Positions 26,546 through 34,307 of a stretch of 64,000 bases of DNA are shown here, piece by piece. A program made the translations under genes and the position numbers. Positions within the stretch are counted from its first letter, which is position 1. Each line of letters starts with the position of its first letter. Origin of the DNA: Yoonia sp. I 8.24 (lineage in GTDB: Bacteria; Pseudomonadota; Alphaproteobacteria; Rhodobacterales; Rhodobacteraceae); contig NZ_JACXGQ010000008.1 of the NCBI RefSeq assembly GCF_022096995.1, positions 62,001-126,000 on the forward strand. The letters are read 5' to 3'. Below the pieces are notes generated by a model. It ran no database searches. It saw nothing but the letters and a program-made list of their open reading frames with translations, and was not told the DNA's origin.

Positions 26546-27327
26546 CGGATCTGGACCATTGAACTAAGCATTTGGTCTGCCGCCGTAATGACCTTTGAAT
26601 TCAGTTCGTAACCGCGCTGGGCGGCGATCAGATCAGTGACTTCACGGACGGGATCGACCGAGCTGTTTTCAAGATACCCTTGCCGCAATGTGCCTAGCCC
26701 ATCTTCGCCAGGCGTGCCCACAAGCGATGGACCGGACGCGGGCGTTTCGATAAATAGGTTGGACCCTACCGCCTCTAGCCCTTTGGGGTTGGTGAACCCG
26801 GCCATTGTGAATTGGCCGAGCAACTGTGGTTCCACTTGATCAGTAAAATAACCATACACTTCGCCCTCGGCGTTGATCGACAAAGATCGCGTATCGCTTG
26901 GGATTGTGATGTCGGGCACGACCGGGTAGCCGTCTGATGTGACGACTTGCCCATCGCCGGTCAGTTTGAGCCCGCCGTCACGCGTATAGGCAGAAATGCC
27001 AGATGGCATCGTGACCTCTAGGTAACCGTCACCCTCAATGGCGACGTCCAAATCACCGCCGGTTGCAGCGATTGATCCTTGTGAAAGCATCACAGAGACT
27101 GCGGTGGTCCGCACACCAAGCCCAAGCTGTACTCCGGTCGGCAGAGATGTCCCATCAGAGGCGTTTATGGTGCCGGGGCGTGCGACCTGTTGGTAATGCA
27201 AATCCGCAAATTCGGCGCGCCGGGCATTGTATCCGGTCGTGCTCATGTTCGCGAGGTTATTGGAAATTACCTCGACCCGTGTTTGTTGCGCCGACATGCC
27301 GGCGGCAGCGATTTCAAGTGCGCGCAT
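26542..27327 (-). CDS. flgG: Flagellar distal rod protein FlgG
   Basis: This 261-residue protein begins MRALEIAAAGMSAQQTRVEVISNNLANMSTTGYNARRAEF, the FlgG signature, and ends with the C-terminal DLIAAQRGYELNSKVITAADQMLSSMVQIR. It forms the distal rod. It lies directly after flgF (16 bases) and overlaps flgA. Confidence 0.96.
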   Translation of the reverse strand: MRALEIAAAGMSAQQTRVEVISNNLANMSTTGYNARRAEFADLHYQQVARPGTINASDGTSLPTGVQLGLGVRTTAVSVMLSQGSIAATGGDLDVAIEGDGYLEVTMPSGISAYTRDGGLKLTGDGQVVTSDGYPVVPDITIPSDTRSLSINAEGEVYGYFTDQVEPQLLGQFTMAGFTNPKGLEAVGSNLFIETPASGPSLVGTPGEDGLGTLRQGYLENSSVDPVREVTDLIAAQRGYELNSKVITAADQMLSSMVQIR

Positions 27328-27342
27328 GGTAGTCCTCCTGAG

Positions 27343-28056
27343 TTAGCGGATCGATTTAATGACGCCGCGAATGCGTTCGTGTTCGTTATCCAAGAAGCCT
27401 TGCCCCAGCTCATAGGCACGTTGGACCTCGATCATGCGGCTGACCTGCAAGATGGGGTTCACGTTTGATTCCTCTAGGAACCCTTGTAGAACCCGCCCAT
27501 CGGGCGCCGGGGTAAATCCACCACGTGCGTCAAACAGTACGCCGCTTTCGCGAAACATCTGGTTGGGATCGTCAGGCGTTACGACTCCGACTTGACCGAT
27601 TGGCTGTCCACCGGCGCTAACGGTACCGTCTGCGCCAATACCGATCGGACCCGCGCCTTGCGGGACAAAAAGAGGCGCGCCGCCCGCGTCAAGGACGGGG
27701 TGGCCGTCAGGGGTGACCAGATCACCGTTTTCATTGGGGCCAAACGCACCCGCACGTGTTAGGCGCTGGCCATTCGGTGTCTCAACAACGAAAAAACCGT
27801 CGCCCTCAATAGCGAGATCAAAGGTGCCGCCGGTTTGGGTTAAGCTGCCTTGAGTCATGATCGTGTCGCGTACGCGAGCGGTGGCCATCGATAGCGAACC
27901 CGCATCGGGACCAAGTGCGTTAATATGTTCGGAAAACATGACATCTTCGGCGCGAAACCCGGTTGTAGAGGCATTCGCGATATTGTTCGCGACGATCTGC
28001 ATCTCACGCATAAGTCCGGACTGACGGGTGAGCGCGGCATATGAAGCGTTATCCAT
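27343..28056 (-). CDS. flgF: Flagellar proximal rod protein FlgF
   Basis: This 237-residue rod protein has the N-terminal YAALTRQSGLMREMQIVANNIANASTTGFRAEDVMFSEH and C-terminal VSRMIEVQRAYELGQGFLDNEHERIRGVIKSIR. It is shorter than FlgG, as expected for FlgF. It begins 3 bases after fliQ. Confidence 0.94.
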   Translation of the reverse strand: MDNASYAALTRQSGLMREMQIVANNIANASTTGFRAEDVMFSEHINALGPDAGSLSMATARVRDTIMTQGSLTQTGGTFDLAIEGDGFFVVETPNGQRLTRAGAFGPNENGDLVTPDGHPVLDAGGAPLFVPQGAGPIGIGADGTVSAGGQPIGQVGVVTPDDPNQMFRESGVLFDARGGFTPAPDGRVLQGFLEESNVNPILQVSRMIEVQRAYELGQGFLDNEHERIRGVIKSIR

Positions 28057-28058
28057 GA

Positions 28059-28325
28059 TTAACCTCCGGCAATGATTGGGATTAGCGTGCCTTGAAACAA
28101 GCTGACAAGGGTTTCAGACATGTAGTTCATGGTAATCCAAAACGTGCCAATGATGGCTGCAAGCTTGGGCACGAATGTCAGGGTCATTTCTTGGATCGAG
28201 GTCAGCGCCTGAAATAGACCAACGATCAATCCAGTGACCAACGCGACCGTCAGGATTGGAATTGAAATGACAAAAGCTGTCCATAATCCATGCCTTAGCG
28301 TGTCGTAGAACAGCGCCTCGGTCAT
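28059..28325 (-). CDS. fliQ: Flagellar export gate protein FliQ
   Basis: This 88-residue protein has two membrane helices: AFVISIPILTVALVTGLIVGLFQALTSIQEMTLTFVPKLAAIIGTFW is the FliQ signature. It is the third pore subunit, with FliP and FliR. The start overlaps the fliE stop by one base. Confidence 0.95.
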   Translation of the reverse strand: MTEALFYDTLRHGLWTAFVISIPILTVALVTGLIVGLFQALTSIQEMTLTFVPKLAAIIGTFWITMNYMSETLVSLFQGTLIPIIAGG

Positions 28326-28606
28326 TAGACTGGCATCCGTAGAATTTCTTGATAAGCTTCGACAACCTTGTCGCGCACGGTCACCGCCGTTTGTACAGCC
28401 AATTCAGTTTGCGCAAGCGCGGTCACCAATGCATGCGGGTCAGCGTCGCCCGTCATTGCTTGCATGGCGGTGTTTTCGCTGGCCTTGAGAGTGGCCATAA
28501 AATCATTTGCTGCGCCGATAAAGGCATTTTCGCCGCTACCGGATTCTGGTGCTGTGGCGGTCTTGCTGGCCGCATAATTTTGCGCAACGAGTGAACTAAT
28601 GTTCAT
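28325..28606 (-). CDS. fliE: Flagellar MS-ring-rod junction protein FliE
   Basis: This 93-residue protein ends with DPHALVTALAQTELAVQTAVTVRDKVVEAYQEILRMPV, the conserved FliE C-terminus; the N-terminal half is helical. It joins the MS ring to the rod. It lies between flgC and fliQ. Confidence 0.93.
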   Translation of the reverse strand: MNISSLVAQNYAASKTATAPESGSGENAFIGAANDFMATLKASENTAMQAMTGDADPHALVTALAQTELAVQTAVTVRDKVVEAYQEILRMPV

Positions 28607-28617
28607 CGGGATTCTCC

Positions 28618-29010
28618 TTATTTGCGTAATAGTTCCATCAGTGCGGATGACATTTGCCGCACTTGGTCGAACATTTTGAGGTTAGCTTCGTAACTGCGCT
28701 GGGCTTCACGGGCGTCAGCGACTTCGATCAGTAAATTGACGTTTGATCCGTCGAAATGACCGGTTGCGTCGGCGAGCGGATTTGACGGGTCATAGATTCG
28801 TGGCAGTGCCGTTTGATCAAGCTGTACCCGTCCGGTTTCCACGGCCCCCGTTGCATGACCCGCGTTGACGACCTCTTGAAAGGAAACGGTCTTGCGATGG
28901 TAGCCGGGCGTATCCGTGTTGGCGATGTTTTCCGACACGTGGCGTAGGCGATTGGCTTGGGCTTTCATACCGCTCGTAGCAACGGCCATGGCTTCACTAA
29001 AATCTGTCAT
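28618..29010 (-). CDS. flgC: Flagellar rod protein FlgC
   Basis: This 130-residue rod protein has AVATSGMKAQANRLRHVSENIANTDTPGYHRKTVSFQEV and C-terminal EVADAREAQRSYEANLKMFDQVRQMSSALMELLRK, both FlgC hallmarks. It follows flgB and precedes fliE. Confidence 0.95.
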   Translation of the reverse strand: MTDFSEAMAVATSGMKAQANRLRHVSENIANTDTPGYHRKTVSFQEVVNAGHATGAVETGRVQLDQTALPRIYDPSNPLADATGHFDGSNVNLLIEVADAREAQRSYEANLKMFDQVRQMSSALMELLRK

Positions 29011-29019
29011 GGCAAGCTC

Positions 29020-29400
29020 CTACATTTTGCCGAGACTAGTGCGGAGCACCGTCATAGCGTGGCGGTAGATTGAAATTGCTTTGTCGTGGTCCCGGCTGAC
29101 CGAGACGGATTTCAGCAATTCATCCTCCAAAGCGACAGTGTTGCCGTTTGGGGATGGCTCTGCATCGGTTGTGATAACCTGCGTGGCAAAAATGTTTTCA
29201 CCTGATGTCACATGGCCGGGCCGGGTGACTTGCAGTTGATGCGACGTGTTTTGCATAGCCTGTTCAAAAGGCAGAACATCTTGCGCACGAAATCCTGGCG
29301 TATCTGCATTTGCAATATTGCGGGCGACAACGGATTGCCGCGCACCTGCATGGCGCGCCATCGCTGCGGCCGTTTTGAAAAGATCTAAGGTTTCATGCAC
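29020..29400 (-). CDS. flgB: Flagellar rod protein FlgB
   Basis: This rod protein has TAAAMARHAGARQSVVARNIANADTPGFRAQDVLPFEQAM and C-terminal DHDKAISIYRHAMTVLRTSLGKM. GTG 29400 is preferred as start because GGGAG lies eight bases upstream and the protein then opens like other alphaproteobacterial FlgB; TTG 29427 is in frame. It is the first gene of the long leftward flgB-to-FliL-like operon, divergent from fliI. Confidence 0.92.
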   Translation of the reverse strand: MHETLDLFKTAAAMARHAGARQSVVARNIANADTPGFRAQDVLPFEQAMQNTSHQLQVTRPGHVTSGENIFATQVITTDAEPSPNGNTVALEDELLKSVSVSRDHDKAISIYRHAMTVLRTSLGKM

Positions 29401-29486
29401 CGGGGCTTCTCCCACGTTTGGTTTCAACGAAGCATTAATGGTGATTCCTTAAGAAGAGGTTTGTGAGACAGTGAAGGGCGTAGAAA

Positions 29487-30842
29487 ATGGCACAAAATAT
29501 CCTTCAACAGATGACGATCGCGGTCGAAAACCTATCGGTTGTCCGGAATGTTGGACGTGTATTGGGGGTACATGGCGGTACCGTTCAGGTGGGCGGCGTG
29601 GGCGATTCGGCGACTGTCGGGGACCGTGCGCGCGTCTTTAGCGATACCCGCGAAATCGCCGGAGAGGTCGTCAGGCTCGATTCCAACGGCACTCATGTGC
29701 TGTTGGTCGGCGCGCTTGACGGGGTCTGTTTAGGGAACCGTGTTGTGTTTGAAAGACCGCCGGTTTTTGCGCCTGACGCGAGTTGGATTGGGCGGGTTAT
29801 CGACCCAGACGGCCGCCCGCTCGATGGGGCGCCGCTATTACCTGGCACCGTGCCGCGACGTATGCGTGCCGACCCACCGTCGCCGCACCAACGACGCGCG
29901 ATGGGGGCGCGGCTTGAAACGGGGCTCGCCGCATTTAATACGCTTCTACCGATCGTTCAGGGGCAGCGCATTGGGCTTTTTGCCGGGTCCGGGGTTGGGA
30001 AATCGACATTACTTGCCGATTTGGCGCGTGGGGTCACCGCGGATGTTATCGTGATCGCGCTTGTTGGCGAACGGGGCCGCGAAGTGCGTCATTTTGTTGA
30101 GGCCGTTTTGGGCGTTGAAGGAATGAAACGTGCGGTCATTGTGGCCGCAACATCAGAGCGTGCCCCGCAGGTGCGGCGGCGCTGTGCCTGGGCTGCAACC
30201 GCAGTTGCAGAGCATTTTCGTGACGAGGGCAAACAAGTTCTACTCATGATCGATTCTGTTACCCGGTTTTGTGAGGCTCATCGCGAAGTCGCCATCGCGG
30301 GCGGGGAGGTTGCAAATCTGCGAGGTTTTCCTGCGTCAACTGGTCCTGCGATTGCCGCACTGTGCGAACGGGCCGGGCCGGGCGCAGATGACGCAGGCGA
30401 CATCACCGCAGTTTTTTCGGTTTTGGTCGCGGGGTCCGACATGGACGAACCGGTCGCAGATATGTTGCGCGGAGTGCTTGATGGTCATGTTGTGTTGGAT
30501 CGCGAGATCGCAGAGCGTGGCCGCTTTCCGGCAATTGACGTGCTCCGGTCCGTCTCACGTTCACTTCCTGACGCGGCGACGCCCCAAGAAAATGCATTGA
30601 TTGGCCAGGCGCGCGCGCACCTCGGCGCTTACGCACGTTCTGAGTTGATGATTCAGTCTGGCCTTTACTCCGCAGGGTCCGACCCCAAACTTGATGCCGC
30701 GATTGCCTGTGTACCGGCACTTGACCAGTTTTTGTCAATCAACGACGGGCGCGAGTCTTTAGCGCATTTTGCGAAGCTAAGGCAAGCAATGAACACTGCA
30801 GTGCACAAAATGAAGCAAGATGATTTAGGCGCAGGATCCTAG
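29487..30842 (+). CDS. fliI: Flagellum-specific export ATPase FliI
   Basis: This 451-residue ATPase energises the flagellar type III export system. The Walker A motif GSGVGKST is at residues 167-174; Walker B lies in VLLMIDSVTRF, and the ERGREV loop follows the P-loop, as in all FliI/SctN proteins. It is alone on its strand, divergent from flgB and convergent with the DUF1217 gene. FliH and possibly the FliJ-like gene are its partners. Confidence 0.96.
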   Translation: MAQNILQQMTIAVENLSVVRNVGRVLGVHGGTVQVGGVGDSATVGDRARVFSDTREIAGEVVRLDSNGTHVLLVGALDGVCLGNRVVFERPPVFAPDASWIGRVIDPDGRPLDGAPLLPGTVPRRMRADPPSPHQRRAMGARLETGLAAFNTLLPIVQGQRIGLFAGSGVGKSTLLADLARGVTADVIVIALVGERGREVRHFVEAVLGVEGMKRAVIVAATSERAPQVRRRCAWAATAVAEHFRDEGKQVLLMIDSVTRFCEAHREVAIAGGEVANLRGFPASTGPAIAALCERAGPGADDAGDITAVFSVLVAGSDMDEPVADMLRGVLDGHVVLDREIAERGRFPAIDVLRSVSRSLPDAATPQENALIGQARAHLGAYARSELMIQSGLYSAGSDPKLDAAIACVPALDQFLSINDGRESLAHFAKLRQAMNTAVHKMKQDDLGAGS

Positions 30843-30852
30843 CCACGGCGCG

Positions 30853-31656
30853 CTAGTAAAACGAAGACGTCGATTGGAGCAGCGTCAGAGCAGTTGAACT
30901 GCCAGAGAACGAGGCGATATTTGCGGCCTCGGACCGGATCAGGAACATGCGAATAAGCTTCTCTTGTAGTTCGGGTTCCGCAAAATCGGCCAACTCATCT
31001 GTGCCAAACATAGATTCGGCACGCGTTTGGAAAATTTCTAACTGGCGTTCAAGATCAATACTTGAGCTGCTTTCGGGCAGCCCAAGTGCGGTTTGAAAAA
31101 CGCTGCGCATCGGGGCATTACCCAGAATCGAGTACCATTGGCCGTCGCTTGTCGTGTTATTCGCGAGAATGTCGGAGACACCATCTTGAACGCTCATCGC
31201 GAGGCGTAGGTCGTTATCTTGTTCCCCAACAGCTTGTTGGAACTGACGTACCTCATAGCGGGCTATGATGTTTTCGGCGAACCCAGAGGTCTGGGTTGTC
31301 GGCGGCGTTTGGCCATCTAGCCCAAAGGCTGCACTAAAATCGGCGTATCGGCTGTCTGATAACCGGTTGGCAAGTGCATCATCTGATGTGGTGCCTTCCT
31401 CAAGGATCTTCCGGATGAAAAATTGGCTATTTACATCGTCGTCTAGGCCGTACGCGCCCAACGCGACCCGCAGCAGTCGCGGGTCATCAACCAGTTCTTC
31501 TGCAGTAGATATTGCCCCGATGTTTTGTGCGAAGTAGTCTGTATCGCGCACAATGGCCTGACCCTTTGAAAAGGTCTCTTGCTGTGTTTCCATGGTGCGA
31601 TCGAGAAATATCCACCCGCTGTAGCCCGTATTGGGAAGGATTGGCTGAAACGTCAT
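30853..31656 (-). CDS. DUF1217-domain flagellar-cluster protein
   Basis: This 267-residue protein has QQETFSKGQAIVRDTDYFAQNIGAISTAEELVDDPRLLRVALGAYGLDDDVNSQFFIRKILEEG and RYADFSAAFGLDG, the pattern of DUF1217, a family that travels with alphaproteobacterial flagellar genes. The function is not established. The start overlaps the flbT stop (ATGA). It is the last gene of the leftward group fliC, flaF, flbT. Confidence 0.82.
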   Translation of the reverse strand: MTFQPILPNTGYSGWIFLDRTMETQQETFSKGQAIVRDTDYFAQNIGAISTAEELVDDPRLLRVALGAYGLDDDVNSQFFIRKILEEGTTSDDALANRLSDSRYADFSAAFGLDGQTPPTTQTSGFAENIIARYEVRQFQQAVGEQDNDLRLAMSVQDGVSDILANNTTSDGQWYSILGNAPMRSVFQTALGLPESSSSIDLERQLEIFQTRAESMFGTDELADFAEPELQEKLIRMFLIRSEAANIASFSGSSTALTLLQSTSSFY

Positions 31657-32057
31657 GCTGGGTTACCCGCAAGAAGTCGCGCCTCGCGAGGTAGTAAATT
31701 TCTGAGTGCTTTCAATGACCTATAAAAATCGTTTTTCGCGACCGCATTTGTGGCTGCATCAAGATGTTGGCGACTGTCCTCATCGCGCAGGGCTTGGCTC
31801 AATTGTTCGATGCCGCGCATCATTTGAAGGCGCGCGTCGGGCTCTTCTACGTCGCCTGACAGCACGAGTTGCGCGATATAGCAAACCCGCCTTACTGGGG
31901 TGTTCACTTCGTCCGGCCGGATTGCATCCCGCAATCGCAAAATATTCGCGTTGGGTGTCAAGATCGACAGGCGGCTTCGTCGGTCGCCGTTTTCGATGAC
32001 AGCGCCGTTTACCAGCACGCGTTCCTTTGGGTTTAGCTTGAGAACAAGACCAGACAT
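31653..32057 (-). CDS. flbT: Flagellin synthesis regulator FlbT
   Basis: This 134-residue protein has LVLKLNPKERVLVNGAVIENGDRRSRLSILTPNANILRLRDAI and ARLQMMRGIEQLSQAL, characteristic of FlbT. In Caulobacter FlbT binds the flagellin mRNA leader and destabilises it. Here the fliC leader has two hairpins that could be its target. It overlaps flaF by one base (TAATG). Confidence 0.94.
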   Translation of the reverse strand: MSGLVLKLNPKERVLVNGAVIENGDRRSRLSILTPNANILRLRDAIRPDEVNTPVRRVCYIAQLVLSGDVEEPDARLQMMRGIEQLSQALRDEDSRQHLDAATNAVAKNDFYRSLKALRNLLPREARLLAGNPA

Positions 32058-32431
32058 TACGTGGCCCCCCGTCCATTGAGACCGCGTAAGACTGCAGTGT
32101 TAATGTCAATCAACGCGCTGACATCTGCTTCGCGGCGCAAGACGCGGCGGCTATGATGTTCTGTGAACTCTGCAAGGTAGAAAATTTGTGCGCGTAACTT
32201 GCTGGGAAGCGCGTTTTCGTTGCCAGAGACGTCAACAGCCAATGTTGTCCACATACGGCGGTTATCGTGAACAGCGCTTACGAGACCCGAGAAGTTGTCT
32301 GCCTGATGAGACCCTGCCACGCGCAGTCTTGCTGTGACTTGGCTGACGAGCTGCGCTTCGACAGAGCGGTTTGTCCTGATAGAGATTTGTGTTGGGGCAT
32401 ATGCCTGCCGAGCTTGATCGATGACGTTCAC
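32057..32431 (-). CDS. flaF: Flagellin synthesis regulator FlaF
   Basis: This 124-residue protein opens MNVIDQARQAYAPTQISIRTNRSVEAQLVSQVTARL and has NFSGLVSAVHDNRRMWTTLAVDV, as in alphaproteobacterial FlaF, which promotes flagellin production opposite to FlbT. GTG 32431 is chosen because GGAAGGA lies six bases upstream; a longer frame to 32500 lacks support. It is coupled to flbT and lies downstream of fliC. Confidence 0.93.
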   Translation of the reverse strand: MNVIDQARQAYAPTQISIRTNRSVEAQLVSQVTARLRVAGSHQADNFSGLVSAVHDNRRMWTTLAVDVSGNENALPSKLRAQIFYLAEFTEHHSRRVLRREADVSALIDINTAVLRGLNGRGAT

Positions 32432-32488
32432 GTGATGTCCTTCCGGCACGAATTCGAACGAGACGCGGGTTTTCCGCGGCGAATTGTA

Positions 32489-32516
32489 CGTTGGCGCCAC
32501 TTTTACGGCGCCAACG
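32489..32516 (-). terminator. Strong stem-loop just after fliC
   Basis: On the minus strand CGTTGGCGCC and GGCGCCAACG form a perfect 10-bp stem around an 8-base loop, starting 7 bases after the flagellin stop. No U-tract follows, so it may be an mRNA 3'-stabilising structure separating abundant fliC message from flaF rather than a full terminator. Confidence 0.6.
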
Positions 32517-32523
32517 CATTATT

Positions 32524-33369
32524 TTACCGGAACAGCGACAGGATCGTCTGTGGTGCTTCGTTTGCGATCGACAGAGATTGCACACCGAGTTGCTGCTGTA
32601 CTTGCAACGCTTGCAGGCGGGCTGATGCTTCTTCCATGTCAGCATCGACCATTGTGCCGATCCCAGATTTCAACGCGTCGGACAATTTGCTGACGAAGTC
32701 ATTCTGGCTGTCGATACGTTTCGCCGAAGCACCCAAAGCCGCAGCACCGTCAATGGCCGTTGTGAGGAAGACTTCAAGTTCACCCAATGCTGTGGCGGCG
32801 GTGGCGGTATCAGTGATCGCAGTAAGGTTACTTACAAGATCAACATTGGCTTCAAAATCAACGCTATCGACGGTGATGAGCGTTGGCGTTGGCGCTGCTG
32901 TCCCGACACGGTCAAGCGAAGACAAAACGTTCAGCCCGGTGCCGCCATTCCCGTCGACATCTGTTGCCAATAGGTTGGCGCCGTTAAATTGTGACGCAGC
33001 GACGACCGAAGCGATCTGCGCGGCCTTTTCATCCATATCGGCCTGGATTTTGGTAAAGTCTACGTTTTCAGATTGTCCCGCAACCGCCAGTTCCTTCATT
33101 TCTTTGAGCGTCTCAACGATCTGTTCTGCACCTGCAGAGGCAACCGCGACGGTAGATTCGCCGAGAGCGAGGCTATCTGAAATGGCTTTGAACCCGGCCA
33201 CGTCGGATTCCATGACCTTTGAAATCGCCCAGATGGCGGAATTGTCTTTCGCAGAGGAAATTTCTTGACCGGTCGAGATCATCGACTGCGTCTTTGAAAG
33301 ATCGTTATTGATTGATTTAAGCGTTTGTAGCGCAACCATTGCGCTGTTGTTTGTCAGAATACTGGACAT
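32524..33369 (-). CDS. fliC: Flagellin
   Basis: This 281-residue filament protein is short, as in many Rhodobacteraceae. The N-terminal domain starts SSILTNNSAMVALQTLKSINNDLSKTQSMISTGQEISSAKDNSAIWAIS. The C-terminal domain ends LQVQQQLGVQSLSIANEAPQTILSLFR. The central variable domain is reduced. The start ATG follows an AGGA site. The leader contains two hairpins (33391-33404 and 33421-33438) and a CtrA-like box further up. It is followed by flaF and flbT on the same strand. Confidence 0.96.
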   Translation of the reverse strand: MSSILTNNSAMVALQTLKSINNDLSKTQSMISTGQEISSAKDNSAIWAISKVMESDVAGFKAISDSLALGESTVAVASAGAEQIVETLKEMKELAVAGQSENVDFTKIQADMDEKAAQIASVVAASQFNGANLLATDVDGNGGTGLNVLSSLDRVGTAAPTPTLITVDSVDFEANVDLVSNLTAITDTATAATALGELEVFLTTAIDGAAALGASAKRIDSQNDFVSKLSDALKSGIGTMVDADMEEASARLQALQVQQQLGVQSLSIANEAPQTILSLFR

Positions 33370-33390
33370 GTTTCATGGTCCTATTTGATG

Positions 33391-33404
33391 GGCGCTTTTG
33401 CGCC
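33391..33404 (-). promoter_or_regulatory. Small hairpin in the flagellin mRNA leader
   Basis: GGCGC and GCGCC form a perfect 5-bp stem around a 4-base AAAA loop (minus strand), 22-35 bases before the fliC ATG, close to its ribosome site. It is a likely leader structure. Confidence 0.5.
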
Positions 33405-33420
33405 GGGTTTATTCAGGAAA

Positions 33421-33438
33421 CCGTGGAATATTCCACGG
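33421..33438. promoter_or_regulatory. Perfect 18-bp palindrome upstream of fliC
   Basis: CCGTGGAATATTCCACGG is an exact palindrome 52-69 bases before the flagellin ATG. As DNA it could be an operator; as RNA it folds into CCGTGGA / TCCACGG with an AUAU loop and could be a FlbT target. Which applies depends on the fliC transcription start, which I cannot fix. Confidence 0.6.
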
Positions 33439-33527
33439 AATGAAACGTCATTCTGACGATATATGCTGCGCCGTATTGGGTGGGCAGTTAGCCGTTTTGG
33501 CGGTGTCGCTAAGTGACCAAACTTCGA

Positions 33528-33542
33528 TAAACAATGCGTTAA
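33528..33542. promoter_or_regulatory. CtrA-like box upstream of fliC
   Basis: Read on the minus strand: TTAA, seven bases, TTTA, seven of eight consensus positions with exact spacing, about 160 bases upstream of the fliC ATG and downstream of the FlgN-like stop. Confidence 0.35.
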
Positions 33543-33577
33543 CGCCGGTCACTGAAAAGCCGAAAATTTGATCCAAT

Positions 33578-33919
33578 TTAAGCTTTCTTTTCGATTGCAG
33601 GTTGATGCATTGCAACGGTCGCCATTGCCCCGGATTCATCATAAACATGTAGCCCCGAGCGCACGTTCTGCAGCGCACCAATACGGTTTCGCGCAGATTT
33701 AATCCCAGCAATTGCAGCAGCAAACAAACGCTGATTTTCAGAGAGCCCACGGCGAATCGCTTGCAGGTTTGCTGTCGTGGGTTGCCGGTTTTCAAGGTCT
33801 TGAAGCTGCGCCGATTTTGTTTCTTCGAGCGCAAGGAGCAAGTGGAATTTTCCCGATAGGAGCGCGGCACGTTCCTTCTCAAGTGTCGTAAAAAGTGACG
33901 TGACAACAGAATCATGCAT
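33578..33919 (-). CDS. FlgN-like flagellar export chaperone
   Basis: This 113-residue helical protein has SLFTTLEKERAALLSGKFHLLLALEETKSAQLQDLENR and RNRIGALQNVRSGLHVYDESGA, a pattern like short alphaproteobacterial FlgN (chaperone of the hook-associated proteins FlgK and FlgL). Its start overlaps the rod-binding protein stop. Sequence similarity is weak in this family, so position adds support. Confidence 0.6.
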   Translation of the reverse strand: MHDSVVTSLFTTLEKERAALLSGKFHLLLALEETKSAQLQDLENRQPTTANLQAIRRGLSENQRLFAAAIAGIKSARNRIGALQNVRSGLHVYDESGAMATVAMHQPAIEKKA

Positions 33920-34205
33920 GCCATTTTGCTTTCATTGCCTCAAATAAAGCCTCGGCAAGGCCGATCCCCCCCGATTTTACCATCTCATTTGCCTGAGCTT
34001 CGCGCAGGAACGATCCAAAGTGTTCTTCTCCAGCACCGCCTCCGAACGCGTTGACTTGGGTGCCAAGCCCAGTGGATTTTAGCATTTCGGCCAAAAACGA
34101 TACCTCAAGTTGCTGCGCGGCCGCATGCAGTTTCGCATCGTTTTGTATGTAGTCAGGCAAGGTGGGCGCCGGTCGGGGGGCAGGTAACACTGGCGTGGTT
34201 GTCAT
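33912..34205 (-). CDS. flgJ: Rod-binding protein, FlgJ N-domain type
   Basis: This 97-residue protein has KLHAAAQQLEVSFLAEMLKSTGLGTQVNAFGGGAGEEHFGSFLREAQANEMVKSGGIGLAEALFEAM, the rod-capping domain of FlgJ. The muramidase domain of enteric FlgJ is absent, as usual in alphaproteobacteria, so wall opening must come from another enzyme. It is divergent from fliK. Confidence 0.85.
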   Translation of the reverse strand: MTTTPVLPAPRPAPTLPDYIQNDAKLHAAAQQLEVSFLAEMLKSTGLGTQVNAFGGGAGEEHFGSFLREAQANEMVKSGGIGLAEALFEAMKAKWHA

Positions 34206-34307
34206 CGGGTTCTCCGTAAATTTTTTTCACCTTGCCAGCGATCGGTAAACAATCAGTAAGTATTTGCGGCGAAAAAGAGCGGGTAAATAAATTCAATCGG
34301 AGAGCCG

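Noticed and set aside
29434..29451. CtrA-like site between flgB and fliI
   Set aside because: Two TTAA half-sites are present but separated by ten bases instead of seven.
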